DNA of 64,000 bases from Subtercola vilae (lineage in GTDB: Bacteria > Actinomycetota > Actinomycetes > Actinomycetales > Microbacteriaceae): assembly GCF_004923255.1 (NCBI RefSeq), contig NZ_QYRT01000006.1, forward strand, positions 62,001 through 126,000. The letters are read 5' to 3'. The notes beneath the pieces were generated by a model. That model made no database searches, was not told the origin of the DNA, and worked only from the letters and a program-made list of their open reading frames with translations. A program made the position numbers and the translations under genes. Of this stretch, positions 30,309 to 40,017 are shown piece after piece (the first letter of the stretch is position 1; each line of letters begins with the position of its first letter).

Positions 30309-30683
30309 GTGCCTACCATTCAGCAGCTGGTCCGTAAGGGCCGAACGCGCAAGGTCACGAAGACCAAAGCGCCTGCTCTCAAGTCGAACCCGCAGCAGCG
30401 CGGCGTGTGCACCCGTGTGTACACCACCACGCCCAAGAAGCCGAACTCGGCTCTTCGCAAAGTTGCTCGCGTCAAGCTCTCCAACGGTACTGAGGTCACG
30501 GCCTACATTCCCGGTGAAGGCCACAACCTGCAGGAGCACTCGATGGTGCTCGTTCGCGGCGGTCGTGTGAAAGACCTGCCCGGCGTGCGTTACAAGATCG
30601 TTCGCGGCGCCCTCGACACCCAGGCTGTCAAGAACCGCAAGCAGGCTCGCAGCCGTTACGGCGCGAAGATGGAGAAGAAGTAA
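30309..30683 (+). CDS. rpsL: 30S ribosomal protein S12
   Basis: 124-residue decoding-centre protein of the small subunit, first gene of the str operon. The signature [17 protein letters not shown] is intact, with Lys43 and Lys88 (GGRVKDLPG) of the streptomycin-sensitive type. The frame is open to 30258, but the GTG at 30309 ([11 protein letters not shown]) is the conserved start, with AAGGAG 7 nt upstream. Stop and rpsG start overlap by one base (TAATG). Confidence 0.98.
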   Translation: MPTIQQLVRKGRTRKVTKTKAPALKSNPQQRGVCTRVYTTTPKKPNSALRKVARVKLSNGTEVTAYIPGEGHNLQEHSMVLVRGGRVKDLPGVRYKIVRGALDTQAVKNRKQARSRYGAKMEKK

Positions 30684-31153
30684 TGCCTCGCAAAGGACCA
30701 GCTCCCAAGCGTCCCGTTGTCGCTGACCCCGTCTACGGCGCACCCATCGTCAGCCAGCTCGTCAACAAGATTCTTCTTGATGGCAAGAAGGGCCTCGCCG
30801 AGCGCATCGTCTACGACGCACTCGAAGGCGTTTCGAGCAAGAACGGTGCCGACGCTGTCGTCACCCTGAAGAAGGCGCTCGACAACGTGCGCCCGACCAT
30901 CGAGGTCAAGAGCCGCCGCGTCGGTGGCTCGACCTACCAGGTGCCCGTCGAGGTCAAGCCTCACCGTGCAAACACCCTGGCTCTGCGTTGGCTCACCACC
31001 TACGCGAAGGGTCGTCGTGAGAAGACCATGACCGAGCGTCTCACCAACGAGATTCTCGACGCCTCGAACGGGCTCGGAGCGGCAGTCAAGCGCCGTGAAG
31101 ACACCCACAAGATGGCCGAGTCGAACAAGGCTTTCGCGCACTACCGCTGGTAG
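30683..31153 (+). CDS. rpsG: 30S ribosomal protein S7
   Basis: 156-residue primary 16S rRNA-binding protein of the 30S head. Starts [10 protein letters not shown] and carries the family pattern around [18 protein letters not shown]. The ATG overlaps the rpsL stop by one base, so the two are translationally coupled. Its spacer to fusA (104 nt) holds two hairpins. Confidence 0.98.
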   Translation: MPRKGPAPKRPVVADPVYGAPIVSQLVNKILLDGKKGLAERIVYDALEGVSSKNGADAVVTLKKALDNVRPTIEVKSRRVGGSTYQVPVEVKPHRANTLALRWLTTYAKGRREKTMTERLTNEILDASNGLGAAVKRREDTHKMAESNKAFAHYRW

Positions 31154-31165
31154 ACAGTTCCATTT

Positions 31166-31229
31166 GTGTTTGGTTCGCCCGGCGGCGCTGGGCGAACCAA
31201 ACACGTATAAAGCTCCACTGGCGCTTTAT
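31166..31229 (+). other. Two hairpins between rpsG and fusA
   Basis: First: 31166-31180 pairs perfectly (15 bp, GTGTTTGGTTCGCCC) with 31190-31204, loop of 9 nt. Second: ATAAAGC (31207-31213) with GCTTTAT (31223-31229). Neither has a U-tract. Possible processing or insulation element ahead of fusA. Confidence 0.7.
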
Positions 31230-31257
31230 CCTTTAGCAATCCAATCGGAGGAAATCC

Positions 31258-33375
31258 GTGGCACAGGACGTGCTTACCGACCTGAACAAGGTCCGCAACA
31301 TCGGCATCATGGCCCACATCGATGCCGGCAAGACCACCACCACCGAGCGCATCCTGTTCTACACGGGTATCACTCACAAGATCGGTGAAGTCCACGATGG
31401 TGCAGCCACCATGGACTGGATGGCGCAGGAGCAAGAGCGCGGCATCACCATCACGTCTGCAGCTACCACGTGTTTCTGGAACAACAACCAGATCAACATC
31501 ATCGACACCCCCGGCCACGTCGACTTCACGGTCGAGGTCGAGCGCTCGCTTCGCGTGCTCGATGGCGCGGTCGCTGTCTTCGACGGTAAAGAGGGCGTCG
31601 AGCCCCAGTCGGAGACCGTCTGGCGTCAGGCCGACAAGTACGACGTGCCCCGCATCTGCTTCGTCAACAAGATGGACAAGCTGGGCGCCGACTTCTACTT
31701 CACCGTCGATACCATCGTGAAGCGCCTCGGCGCCCGCCCGCTGGTCATTCAGCTGCCCATCGGTGCTGAGTCGAACTTCGAAGGCGTCGTCGACCTGGTC
31801 GAGATGCGTGCACTCACCTGGCGCGGCGACTCCAAGGGTGACGTCGAGCTCGGTGCGAAGTACGAGATCGAAGAGATCCCCGCCGACCTGGCTGAGCTCG
31901 CCGCGGAGTACCGCGAGAAGCTCATCGAGGTCGTTGCTGAGACCAGCGACGAGCTGCTCGAGCGTTACCTCGTCGGCGACGTCGACTTCTCGGTCGCAGA
32001 CATCAAGGCGGCCATCCGCAAGCTCACCGTCAACAGCGAGATCTACCCGGTGCTGTGTGGTTCGGCGTTCAAGAACCGCGGCGTGCAGCCCATGCTCGAT
32101 GCCGTCGTCGACTACCTGCCGAGCCCGCTCGACGTGCCGAGTGTCGAAGGTCATGACGTTCGCGACGAGGAGATCATCATCTCCCGCGGTGCGAACTCGA
32201 CCGACCCGTTCGCGGCTCTCGCGTTCAAGGTCGCGGTTCACCCGTTCTTCGGCCGCCTGACGTACATTCGCGTGTACTCGGGTCACGTTGACTCTGGCGC
32301 GCAGATCATCAACGCGACCAAGGGCAAGAAAGAGCGCATCGGCAAGATCTTCCAGATGCACGCGAACAAGGAGAACCCGGTGGCCTCGGTCACCGCGGGT
32401 CACATCTACGCGGTCATCGGTCTGAAAGACACGACCACGGGTGACACCCTCGCCGACCCGCAGCACCCCGTCGTGCTCGAGTCGATGACGTTCCCCGAGC
32501 CCGTCATCGAGGTGGCCATCGAGCCGAAGACGAAGGCTGACCAGGAGAAGTTGGGCCTGGCCATCCAGAAGCTGGCCGAAGAAGACCCGACCTTCCGCAC
32601 CGAGCAGAACCAGGACACCGGCCAGACGGTCATCAAGGGTATGGGTGAGCTTCACCTCGATATCCTGGTCGACCGCATGCGCCGCGAGTTCAACGTCGAG
32701 GCGAACGTCGGCAAGCCCCAGGTTGCGTACCGCGAGACGATTCGTCGTATCGTCGACAAGCACGACTACACCCACAAGAAGCAGACGGGTGGGTCGGGCC
32801 AGTTCGCCAAGATCCAGATCTCGATCGAGCCTCTTGAGGTCACCGCCGACACGATCTACGAGTTCGTGAACAAGACCTCGGGTGGCCGCGTGCCGCGCGA
32901 GTACATTCCTTCGGTTGACCAGGGCTTCCAGGCGGCAATGGCCGTCGGTGTGCTCGCCGGTTACCCGATGGTCGGTGTCAAGGGAATTCTCCTCGACGGT
33001 GCCTCGCACGATGTCGACTCGTCAGAAATGGCGTTCAAGATCGCCGGAACGATGGCATTCAAGGAGGCTGCCCGCAAGGCGCAGCCCGTTCTTCTCGAGC
33101 CGCTGATGGCTGTTGAGGTTCGTACTCCTGAGGAGTACATGGGTGACGTCATCGGTGACCTGAACTCGCGCCGTGGGCAGATCCAGTCAATGGATGACGC
33201 CACCGGCGTGAAGGTCATCCGTGCAAATGTCCCGCTGAGCGAGATGTTCGGTTACGTGGGCGACCTGAGGAGCAAAACCTCAGGGCGCGCCGTGTACTCG
33301 ATGACGTTTGACAGCTACGCGGAGGTTCCGAAGGCAGTTGCCGACGAGATCATCCAGAAGAACAAGGGCGAGTAG
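31258..33375 (+). CDS. fusA: Elongation factor G
   Basis: 705-residue translocation GTPase. G1 [15 protein letters not shown], switch [10 protein letters not shown], and G4 NKMDK are intact; the EF-G specific domains IV and V follow ([36 protein letters not shown]). Standard length. The GTG start at 31258 has CGGAGGA 5 nt upstream. Third gene of the str operon. Confidence 0.98.
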   Translation: MAQDVLTDLNKVRNIGIMAHIDAGKTTTTERILFYTGITHKIGEVHDGAATMDWMAQEQERGITITSAATTCFWNNNQINIIDTPGHVDFTVEVERSLRVLDGAVAVFDGKEGVEPQSETVWRQADKYDVPRICFVNKMDKLGADFYFTVDTIVKRLGARPLVIQLPIGAESNFEGVVDLVEMRALTWRGDSKGDVELGAKYEIEEIPADLAELAAEYREKLIEVVAETSDELLERYLVGDVDFSVADIKAAIRKLTVNSEIYPVLCGSAFKNRGVQPMLDAVVDYLPSPLDVPSVEGHDVRDEEIIISRGANSTDPFAALAFKVAVHPFFGRLTYIRVYSGHVDSGAQIINATKGKKERIGKIFQMHANKENPVASVTAGHIYAVIGLKDTTTGDTLADPQHPVVLESMTFPEPVIEVAIEPKTKADQEKLGLAIQKLAEEDPTFRTEQNQDTGQTVIKGMGELHLDILVDRMRREFNVEANVGKPQVAYRETIRRIVDKHDYTHKKQTGGSGQFAKIQISIEPLEVTADTIYEFVNKTSGGRVPREYIPSVDQGFQAAMAVGVLAGYPMVGVKGILLDGASHDVDSSEMAFKIAGTMAFKEAARKAQPVLLEPLMAVEVRTPEEYMGDVIGDLNSRRGQIQSMDDATGVKVIRANVPLSEMFGYVGDLRSKTSGRAVYSMTFDSYAEVPKAVADEIIQKNKGE

Positions 33376-33383
33376 CCCTACCG

Positions 33384-33412
33384 TTATCTGGCCCTCCCGG
33401 GCCTAGTAATAT
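33384..33412 (+). promoter_or_regulatory. Probable internal promoter ahead of tuf (TTATCT-17-TAATAT)
   Basis: -10 TAATAT at 33407-33412 with a weak -35 TTATCT at 33384-33389, 17 nt apart, in the fusA-tuf spacer. An extra promoter would fit the high demand for EF-Tu. Confidence 0.45.
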
Positions 33413-33431
33413 ATCTACATAACACCCCGCC

Positions 33432-33464
33432 GAGCAGCCGGTCGAAACCATCGATCGGCCGCTC
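33432..33464 (+). other. Hairpin in the tuf leader
   Basis: GAGCAGCCGGTCG (33432-33444) pairs with CGATCGGCCGCTC (33452-33464): 11 Watson-Crick pairs, one G-U and one mismatch, with a 7-nt loop. It lies 15 nt before the tuf ribosome binding site. Confidence 0.6.
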
Positions 33465-33490
33465 AGCATGAGAGTCCTGAGGAGGACCCA

Positions 33491-34681
33491 GTGGCCAAGG
33501 CCAAGTTCGAGCGGACAAAGCCGCACGTAAACGTCGGAACAATCGGTCACGTTGACCACGGAAAGACCACGCTCACCGCGGCGATTTCCAAGGTCTTGGC
33601 TGACAAGTACCCGGCGTTTAACAAAACCTTCAACTTCGATCAGATCGACTCTGCTCCCGAAGAGAAGCAGCGCGGCATCACGATCAACATCTCGCACATC
33701 GAGTACGAGACCGAGAAGCGCCACTACGCGCACGTTGACGCCCCCGGTCACGCTGACTACATCAAGAACATGATCACCGGTGCTGCTCAGATGGATGGCG
33801 CGATTCTCGTCGTCGCGGCCACTGACGGCCCGATGGCTCAGACTCGTGAGCACGTTCTTCTTGCTCGCCAGGTCGGCGTTCCGTACCTGCTCGTCGCCCT
33901 GAACAAGGCTGACGCTGTTGACGACGAAGAGATCCTTGAGCTCGTTGAGCTCGAGGTTCGCGAGCTCCTCTCGAGCCAGAACTTCGACGGCGACAACGCT
34001 CCGGTCATCCGGGTGTCGGCACTCAAGGCGCTCGAGGGCGACCCCGAGTGGACCAAGTCGATCGAAGAGCTGATGGACGCGGTTGACGCTTCCATCCCCG
34101 ATCCGATCCGCGACAAAGACAAGCCCTTCCTCATGCCGATCGAGGATGTGTTCACGATCACCGGTCGTGGAACCGTCGTCACCGGCCGCGCCGAGCGCGG
34201 AACCCTCGCCATCAACTCCGAGGTCGAGATCGTCGGCATCCGCCCGACGCAGAAGACCACGGTCACCGGTATCGAGATGTTCCACAAGCAGCTCGACGAG
34301 GCATGGGCCGGCGAGAACTGTGGTCTGCTTCTTCGTGGCACCAAGCGCGAAGATGTCGAGCGCGGCCAGGTCGTCGTCAAGCCCGGTTCGGTTACCCCGC
34401 ACACCGGCTTCGAGGGCACCGCGTACATCCTGTCGAAAGACGAGGGTGGCCGTCACAACCCGTTCTACACGAACTACCGCCCGCAGTTCTACTTCCGCAC
34501 CACCGACGTCACCGGCGTCATCACGCTGCCCGAGGGCACCGAGATGGTCATGCCCGGCGACACCACCGACATCAGCGTTGAGCTCATTCAGCCCATCGCT
34601 ATGGAGGAGGGCCTCGGCTTCGCTATCCGTGAGGGTGGCCGCACCGTCGGCGCCGGCACGGTGACCAAGGTCACCAAGTAG
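33491..34681 (+). CDS. tuf: Elongation factor Tu
   Basis: 396-residue GTPase delivering aminoacyl-tRNA to the ribosome. G1 [21 protein letters not shown] and NKADAVDD are intact, with the RGITIN effector region. The GTG start at 33491 has a GAGGAGGA site. Last gene of the str operon, closed by a strong terminator; here tuf is not followed directly by rpsJ but by three unrelated genes. Confidence 0.98.
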   Translation: MAKAKFERTKPHVNVGTIGHVDHGKTTLTAAISKVLADKYPAFNKTFNFDQIDSAPEEKQRGITINISHIEYETEKRHYAHVDAPGHADYIKNMITGAAQMDGAILVVAATDGPMAQTREHVLLARQVGVPYLLVALNKADAVDDEEILELVELEVRELLSSQNFDGDNAPVIRVSALKALEGDPEWTKSIEELMDAVDASIPDPIRDKDKPFLMPIEDVFTITGRGTVVTGRAERGTLAINSEVEIVGIRPTQKTTVTGIEMFHKQLDEAWAGENCGLLLRGTKREDVERGQVVVKPGSVTPHTGFEGTAYILSKDEGGRHNPFYTNYRPQFYFRTTDVTGVITLPEGTEMVMPGDTTDISVELIQPIAMEEGLGFAIREGGRTVGAGTVTKVTK

Positions 34682-34733
34682 TTCCTGCGTAAATGGTTCG
34701 CCCTTCGGGCGACACCAACAGCTCTTGTAGCTC

Positions 34734-34780
34734 AAGAAGGGCCGCACTCCTCCGGGGGTGCGGCCCTTCTTCGCGTTTCC
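34734..34780 (+). terminator. Intrinsic terminator after tuf
   Basis: 34734-34750 pairs with 34755-34771 (17 pairs including one U-G) around a UCCG loop: AAGAAGGGCCGCAC against GTGCGGCCCTTCTT. The tail is only weakly U-rich (UCGCGUUU). A smaller GCCC-UUC-GGGC hairpin precedes it. Confidence 0.85.
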
Positions 34781-34836
34781 GGGTACCGGCCGGAGGTGAG
34801 GGTATAGGGGTAGCGTGAAGGGGTGGTGAGTGCGAA

Positions 34837-35802
34837 ATGAGGCTCCGGCGGAGCGACCTGGCAGGCAAAGGCTTCCGGCGGGTGCGGGCCGGCACGAGGT
34901 TCACGTATCGAGACCCGAGTGGTGAGGTTCTGCGCGACGCCGAGCTGCGGGAGCGCATCCGGAGCCTCGGCATACCGCCGGCCTGGGAGGACGTGTGGAT
35001 CGCACCCCACCCGAACGGCCACATTCAGGCGACCGGTATCGATGGCGCGGGGCGGCGGCAGTACATCTATCATCCGACCTGGCGCGAGCAGAAAGACCGC
35101 ATCAAGTTCGACAGGGCGCTGAGCCTGGCCGAGGCGCTGCCGACGGCGAGACGCAAAGTGACCCTCGATCTGCGCCGCGAACAACCCGACCGAGAACGTG
35201 CGTTGGCGGCGGGCTTCCGGATGCTCGACACTGGCTCTCTGCGGGTAGGAAGCGAGCGCTACGCCGCCGAACACGGCAGCCGGGGCCTGTCGACCCTGTT
35301 GTGCGCGCACGCCTCGGTGCACGGTGACACGATCCATCTGGAGTTTCCTGCGAAGAGTGGCAAAGACTGGGCGTCAGACATTCGCGACGCCGAGCTTGCG
35401 GCGGTCATCCGGGGCCTGAAGCGGCGCGGGCCGCACGCGCATCTGCTGGCGTTCAAGGAGAAGGGGCGCTGGCACCCGGTTTCCGGCCCGGACATCAACG
35501 AGTATGTGCGCGCGCAGACCGGGGGAGAGTTCACGGCGAAAGACTTTCGCACCCTGCACGGAACCGCCGCTGCCGCAGTGAGTCTCGCGAAGTCGGGCCC
35601 GCAGCAGAGTGCCAGGGCCCGTAGTGCGGCACTGTCGCAGGCCATGCGCGATGCGGCGAGCGTACTCAGCAATACGCCCACGATCGCGCGCGCGAGCTAC
35701 GTCGACCCGCGCCTCGTCGACAGGTTCGCCGAGGGTCGTACGATCGACCCGGCGCGCCTCGGTTCGGTCGAATCGGAGCTGCGCGCGCTGCTCTTCGAGT
35801 AG
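34837..35802 (+). CDS. DNA topoisomerase IB
   Basis: 321-residue poxvirus-like type IB topoisomerase, which relaxes supercoils by a 3'-phosphotyrosyl nick. The catalytic Tyr288 is in TIARASYVDPRLVD; catalytic Arg is likely in GSLRVGSERY (Arg136), and the KDFRTxxGT block near 235-243 has Leu where Trp is usual. N-terminal GIPPAWEDVWI is typical. The ATG at 34837 has GGTGAG 6 nt upstream. A five-codon frame GTG-GTG-AGT-GCG-AAA-TGA starts at 34823, 6 nt after TAGCGT, and its stop overlaps this ATG. Confidence 0.93.
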   Translation: MRLRRSDLAGKGFRRVRAGTRFTYRDPSGEVLRDAELRERIRSLGIPPAWEDVWIAPHPNGHIQATGIDGAGRRQYIYHPTWREQKDRIKFDRALSLAEALPTARRKVTLDLRREQPDRERALAAGFRMLDTGSLRVGSERYAAEHGSRGLSTLLCAHASVHGDTIHLEFPAKSGKDWASDIRDAELAAVIRGLKRRGPHAHLLAFKEKGRWHPVSGPDINEYVRAQTGGEFTAKDFRTLHGTAAAAVSLAKSGPQQSARARSAALSQAMRDAASVLSNTPTIARASYVDPRLVDRFAEGRTIDPARLGSVESELRALLFE

Positions 35803-35912
35803 GCCGGCGCTCGGAACGGCCGAAGTGGTCGATTGAGGTACGGCACTTGCCCGGTTTCCGGCCGTGGCGGCGGGCGAAACCCGTACCCTAACTCAGCGAG
35901 CGGGGTGGGGGG

Positions 35913-36386
35913 CTACCAGGTGCGGGCGGCGGGGCCCCGGGCGATTTCGACCGCCGCCTCGTCGAGGAGGTCGCCATCGTCGGAGACGAGGGCCAGGGAT
36001 GCGTGCCGACCGGTGCCGACCTCCTGCACCACTGACACCACTCCGCCCGGGAACGGGTTGTACTCGTCGCTCCACTGCTGAAGCGCGATCAACACCAGCT
36101 TCAGCGATCGCCCACGCTCGGTGAGGTGGTAGCTGAACCTCTCACGGGCCCCCTCCTCTCGATACGAACGGCGCTCGAGCACACCAGCCTCGACCAGAGT
36201 GCCGAGGCGTGCCGTGAGCACATCGCTCGGGATGCCCAGCTCATCCCGGAACTCGGAGAACCTGCTCTGCCCGCGCAGGGCGTTGCGAATGATCAGCAGC
36301 GACCACTTTTCACCGAGCAGGTCGAGGCTCCGATGGATGGAGCACGCGTGTTCTGTCGCCGGGCGAGTCGAACGGGGGGAAGCCAT
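35913..36386 (-). CDS. HxlR-family transcriptional regulator
   Basis: 157-residue winged-helix regulator. Family marks: Cys15 in HACSIHRSLDLLGEKWSLLIIRNAL and FSEFRDELGIPSDVLTARLGTLVEAGVLERR. HxlR proteins often sense aldehydes, quinones or oxidants through that cysteine. It is divergent from an MFS exporter gene, and the 63-nt space carries symmetric overlapping promoters with a central palindrome, so it very likely controls both. The ATG at 36386 has TATTGT 6 nt upstream (leaderless). Confidence 0.92.
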   Translation of the reverse strand: MASPRSTRPATEHACSIHRSLDLLGEKWSLLIIRNALRGQSRFSEFRDELGIPSDVLTARLGTLVEAGVLERRSYREEGARERFSYHLTERGRSLKLVLIALQQWSDEYNPFPGGVVSVVQEVGTGRHASLALVSDDGDLLDEAAVEIARGPAARTW

Positions 36387-36449
36387 GACCCAACAATAGA
36401 TCCGATGCCCTAACTTGGCAATTCCAACTGAGGGTCATAGGCTCAGCTC
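36387..36449. promoter_or_regulatory. Overlapping divergent leaderless promoters with central palindrome
   Basis: Rightward: -35 TTGGCA (36415-36420), 17 nt, -10 TAGGCT (36438-36443), 6 nt, ATG of the MFS gene. Leftward: -35 TTGCCA (36416-36421 on minus), 17 nt, -10 TATTGT (36393-36398), 6 nt, ATG of hxlR. The two -35 boxes overlap on the palindrome TTGGCAATTCCAA (36415-36427), a likely HxlR operator. One bound dimer could block both promoters. Confidence 0.7.
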
Positions 36450-37676
36450 ATGACCGCTCTGCACACGACCCCGAGAAAACGCACACTGTCGAAGAGGGGA
36501 ACCTTCTGGGCATCTGCCTCGGTGCTGGCGCTCTGCCTCTGGGCGAGTGGTGCGCCGTCGGTGCTGTACCCGTCGTACGCGGCCGAGTGGCACCTGTCGG
36601 CGGCGGTCATCACCACGGTCTTCGCGACGTACCCTGTGGCGCTGTTGGTGGTTCTGCTCGTCTTCGGCAGCATCTCCGACACCATCGGGCGCCGAAACGC
36701 CATGCTGATCGGAGTCGGCCTGATTCTCATCTCGGCCTTCGCCTTCGTGCTCGCCCCCGATGTGCTCTGGTTGTACGTCGGCCGGGCATTGCAGGGCGCC
36801 GGGGCCGGCTTCGCCATCGGCGCCGCCAGCGCCTCGCTCGTCGAGAACAACACCTCGTCGAATACGCGCCTGCCAAGCTCGCTGACCACGGTCTCCACGG
36901 CGCTCGGCCTGACCCTCGCGCTCGTGCTCTCGGGCGCCCTCGCCCAGTACGCTCCGCTGCCGCAGGAGCTCAGCTACATTCTGCTGATCGCTCTGAGTGC
37001 CGCGGTCTTCGTCGCGGTGTACCTCACCCCGCGCCGGCCGGCTGGCGCCCGAAAGCCCTGGCGCCCGCAGGCGATCCATGTGCCCGTCGGAGTGCGCCGC
37101 GTATTCGTGGTCTCTGCTCTCTCGGTGTCGCTGGCCTACTCGGTGGGCGCCCTCTTCCTCTCGCTCGGCGCCTCGATCGCTCGCGACCTGACGGGCACCA
37201 CGAACCTGCTGGCGGTCGGCGGGCTGCTCGCCGTCTCGGCGGTGATGATCGGTCTGACCGCCCTGGTGCTGCAGCGCATCCATTCGCACGTCGCCGTCAT
37301 TCTGGGGGCCGTGCTGAGCCTCGCGGGCCTGGCGCTGCTCGAATTGACCGCAGGATCGGGCTCGCTCGTTCTCTTTCTGCTCTGGTGCATCGTCGGCGGC
37401 GCGGGCTATTCTCTGGCGTTCATGGGTGGCCTCGCCCTCGTCAACAAGACCTCCGAACCCCGCCACCGGGGCGCGACGCTCTCGGGCGTCTACCTCGTGT
37501 CGTATCTCTTTCAGGCGCTCACCGCCGTCGGAGCAGGCCTCATAGCAACCAGTCTCACCCTCACCGTTTCAGTCGATGTCGTGTCGCCCATCGTGGGCGT
37601 TCTGGCCCTGGTCGTCGGGGTTCTGGCTGTCGTAGACTGGCGGCTCCGGATGCTCGCCGCAGGCCTCACCGCGTAA
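36450..37676 (+). CDS. Major facilitator superfamily transporter
   Basis: 408-residue inner-membrane transporter with about 12 hydrophobic helices. The loop 2-3 motif appears as GSISDTIGRRNAML near residue 72; helix 4 has YVGRALQGAGAGFAIG. Most similar in layout to proton-driven drug or sugar exporters. It is controlled with the divergent HxlR regulator, which suggests export of a toxic compound that the regulator senses. Leaderless ATG at 36450. Substrate unknown. Confidence 0.88.
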   Translation: MTALHTTPRKRTLSKRGTFWASASVLALCLWASGAPSVLYPSYAAEWHLSAAVITTVFATYPVALLVVLLVFGSISDTIGRRNAMLIGVGLILISAFAFVLAPDVLWLYVGRALQGAGAGFAIGAASASLVENNTSSNTRLPSSLTTVSTALGLTLALVLSGALAQYAPLPQELSYILLIALSAAVFVAVYLTPRRPAGARKPWRPQAIHVPVGVRRVFVVSALSVSLAYSVGALFLSLGASIARDLTGTTNLLAVGGLLAVSAVMIGLTALVLQRIHSHVAVILGAVLSLAGLALLELTAGSGSLVLFLLWCIVGGAGYSLAFMGGLALVNKTSEPRHRGATLSGVYLVSYLFQALTAVGAGLIATSLTLTVSVDVVSPIVGVLALVVGVLAVVDWRLRMLAAGLTA

Positions 37677-37734
37677 CCAGGTCTGCCCCTCCGATGCCAG
37701 CGCTGGCGCGACACGCCGCCGCGACACGCCCGGG

Positions 37735-37764
37735 TTGCACGTACCCCTCAACCTGTGGCAGAAT
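37735..37764 (+). promoter_or_regulatory. Probable S10-operon promoter (TTGCAC-18-CAGAAT)
   Basis: -35 TTGCAC at 37735-37740 and -10 CAGAAT at 37759-37764. It is the only reasonable promoter in the space before rpsJ. Confidence 0.45.
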
Positions 37765-37769
37765 CTTCT

Positions 37770-38014
37770 AGTTCGGTATTGCGAGTGAACTGTGCCCGCA
37801 TCACCACCAGGCAGTGCATAGCTATAGGCCTTCAGGTCTTGTAGGGCTAGGCCGCGGGTGGCAGAACACAGCTTGATAAATCCCCTCCCCAACGCGCGAT
37901 TACTGTTGCGCGCTTCGGGCTGGGCTTTTGAAACAAGAACAGTGTAATCGCGTCCAATGCGACGAGGGCCAATTGCCCGAGCGTAAGACGCAAGACAAGA
38001 GAGACGAGTCAAAC
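37770..38014 (+). other. Leader of the S10 operon (no gene seen)
   Basis: About 245 nt between the predicted promoter and rpsJ. Small stems: GGCCT/AGGCC (37827-37831 with 37849-37853) and GCGCG/CGCGC (37894-37898 with 37909-37913). In E. coli the S10 leader is the site of L4 control; whether this leader works likewise cannot be judged. Confidence 0.4.
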
Positions 38015-38323
38015 ATGGCGGGACAAAAGATCCGCATTCGACTTAAGTCGTACGACCACGAGGTCATCGACAGCTCGGCGCGCAAGATCGTCGACACAGT
38101 CACGCGTGCAGGTGCAACCGTAGTGGGCCCCGTGCCGCTGCCGACCGAGAAGAACGTCATCGCGGTCATCCGTTCGCCTCACAAGTACAAAGACAGCTTC
38201 GAGCACTTCGAGAAGCGCACCCACAAGCGCCTCATCGACATCATCGACCCGACGCCCAAGGCTGTCGACTCACTGATGCGCCTCGACCTTCCGGCCGATG
38301 TCAACATCGAGATCAAGCTCTGA
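38015..38323 (+). CDS. rpsJ: 30S ribosomal protein S10
   Basis: 102-residue 30S head protein, also NusE in transcription antitermination. Starts [19 protein letters not shown] and has the conserved [39 protein letters not shown]. The frame is open upstream to 37928; the conserved start is the ATG at 38015. First gene of an operon running at least to rplO. Confidence 0.98.
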   Translation: MAGQKIRIRLKSYDHEVIDSSARKIVDTVTRAGATVVGPVPLPTEKNVIAVIRSPHKYKDSFEHFEKRTHKRLIDIIDPTPKAVDSLMRLDLPADVNIEIKL

Positions 38324-38348
38324 GCCGGCTAGGGAGCTAAGAATTCAC

Positions 38349-39005
38349 ATGGCAACTTCTACAAAGACTTCCAAGGGCCTGCTGGGCATCAAGCTCGGCA
38401 TGACCCAGGTGTGGGATGAGAACAACCGTCTCATCCCCGTCACCGTCGTTCAGGTCACCCCGAACGTCGTGACCCAGATCCGTACCCCCGAGGTCGACGG
38501 CTACGAAGCCGTTCAGATCGCGGCCGGCCAGATCGACCCCCGCAAGGTGAACAAGCCCGCGACCGGTCACTTCGACAAGGCTGGCGTCACGCCTCGCCGT
38601 CACGTCACCGAGATCCGCACCGCTGACGCCGCTGAGTACACCGTCGGTCAAGAACTGACCGTCGACGGTGTCTTCGAAGCCGGCAAGAAGGTCGACGTCG
38701 TCGGCACCAGCAAGGGCAAGGGCTTCTCCGGTGTTATGAAGCGTCACAACTTCAAGGGTGTCTCGTCGTCTCACGGTTCGCACCGCAACCACCGCAAGCC
38801 CGGTTCCATCGGTGCTTCGTCGACCCCCAGCCGTGTCTTCAAGGGCATGCGCATGGCCGGTCGTATGGGTGGCGAGCGCGTCACCGTGCTGAACCTCGTC
38901 GTGCACTCGGTTGACGCCGAGAAGAACCTCATCCTCGTCAAGGGCGCCGTTCCCGGTGGCCGTGGCCGTCTCGTTTTCGTTCGTACCGCAGTGAAGGGGG
39001 CGTAG
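38349..39005 (+). CDS. rplC: 50S ribosomal protein L3
   Basis: 218-residue early-assembly protein near the peptidyl-transferase centre. [13 protein letters not shown] at the N-terminus and the extended loop [30 protein letters not shown] are typical. ATG 38349 chosen ([10 protein letters not shown]); the upstream in-frame part is rpsJ shadow. Confidence 0.98.
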   Translation: MATSTKTSKGLLGIKLGMTQVWDENNRLIPVTVVQVTPNVVTQIRTPEVDGYEAVQIAAGQIDPRKVNKPATGHFDKAGVTPRRHVTEIRTADAAEYTVGQELTVDGVFEAGKKVDVVGTSKGKGFSGVMKRHNFKGVSSSHGSHRNHRKPGSIGASSTPSRVFKGMRMAGRMGGERVTVLNLVVHSVDAEKNLILVKGAVPGGRGRLVFVRTAVKGA

Positions 39006-39008
39006 TCC

Positions 39009-39698
39009 ATGACACTCACCAATGACGCCAATTCGGCAACTTCTGGTGCCAACACTTCAGTCGACATCATCGACGCGAATGGCCAGAAGGCAGGCTCGGT
39101 TGAGCTGCCCGCTGAGCTCTTCGATGTGCAGACCAACATCCCGCTCATCCACCAGGTCGTCGTCGCGCAGCTCGCTGCCGCACGCCAGGGTACTTCCAAG
39201 GTCAAGCGCCGTGGCGAGGTCTCCGGTGCCGGCCGCAAGCCGTTCAAGCAGAAAGGAACCGGTCGCGCCCGCCAGGGCTCGATCCGCGCTCCCCAGATGA
39301 CCGGTGGTGGCATCGTGCACGGCCCGACTCCCCGCAGCTACGACCAGCGCACCCCCAAGAAGATGATCGCGGCAGCTCTGCTGGGTTCACTCTCTGACCG
39401 TGCCCGTGGCAGCCGCGTTCACGTCGTCGACTCGCTCACGCTCGGCCCGGTTCCGTCGACCAAGACGGCCATGGCCCTGCTCGAGCAGATAGCGACCAGC
39501 AAGCACGTTCTCGTGGTTGTCGAGCGCGGCGACGACATCGCCGTGAAGAGCGTTCGCAACGTTCCTGAGGTTCACGTGCTGACCTATGACCAGCTGAACG
39601 CCTACGACGTGCTGGTGAGCGACGACATCGTCTTCACCAAGGGTGCGATCGACGGCTTCATCTCCTCGAAGTCCAAGAAAGATGAGGTTGCAGCATGA
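39009..39698 (+). CDS. rplD: 50S ribosomal protein L4
   Basis: 229-residue protein lining the exit tunnel. The tunnel loop reads [28 protein letters not shown]. It carries a slightly longer N-terminus (about 20 residues) than E. coli L4. ATGA overlap with rplW couples the two. Confidence 0.98.
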   Translation: MTLTNDANSATSGANTSVDIIDANGQKAGSVELPAELFDVQTNIPLIHQVVVAQLAAARQGTSKVKRRGEVSGAGRKPFKQKGTGRARQGSIRAPQMTGGGIVHGPTPRSYDQRTPKKMIAAALLGSLSDRARGSRVHVVDSLTLGPVPSTKTAMALLEQIATSKHVLVVVERGDDIAVKSVRNVPEVHVLTYDQLNAYDVLVSDDIVFTKGAIDGFISSKSKKDEVAA

Positions 39699-39994
39699 GC
39701 GGCAACAACAAAGACCCCCGCGACATCATCATCTCGCCGGTCGTCTCCGAGAAGAGCTACGGCCTGATCGACGAGGGTAAGTACACGTTCATCGTTGCTC
39801 CCACGTCGAACAAGACCGAGATCAAGCTCGCGGTCGAGAAGATCTTCAACGTCGAGGTGGCTTCGGTCAACACGATGAACAAGATCGGCAAGACGCGTCG
39901 CACCAAGTTCGGCCTGGGTAAGCGCAAAGACACCAAGCGTGCCATTGTCACCCTGAAGTCCGGCACCATCGACATCTTCACGGCTGTTGGCTAA
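39695..39994 (+). CDS. rplW: 50S ribosomal protein L23
   Basis: 99-residue protein at the tunnel exit, the docking site for SRP and trigger factor. [20 protein letters not shown] and the loop [23 protein letters not shown] are typical. The start overlaps the rplD stop by 4 bp. Confidence 0.98.
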   Translation: MSGNNKDPRDIIISPVVSEKSYGLIDEGKYTFIVAPTSNKTEIKLAVEKIFNVEVASVNTMNKIGKTRRTKFGLGKRKDTKRAIVTLKSGTIDIFTAVG

Positions 39995-40017
39995 GTCGGA
40001 ATCCAGAGGATAAAAAC

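Noticed and set aside
31141-33009. 622-codon minus-strand ORF opposite fusA
   Set aside because: Exact antisense of elongation factor G with no domain and no promoter; high-GC codon shadow.
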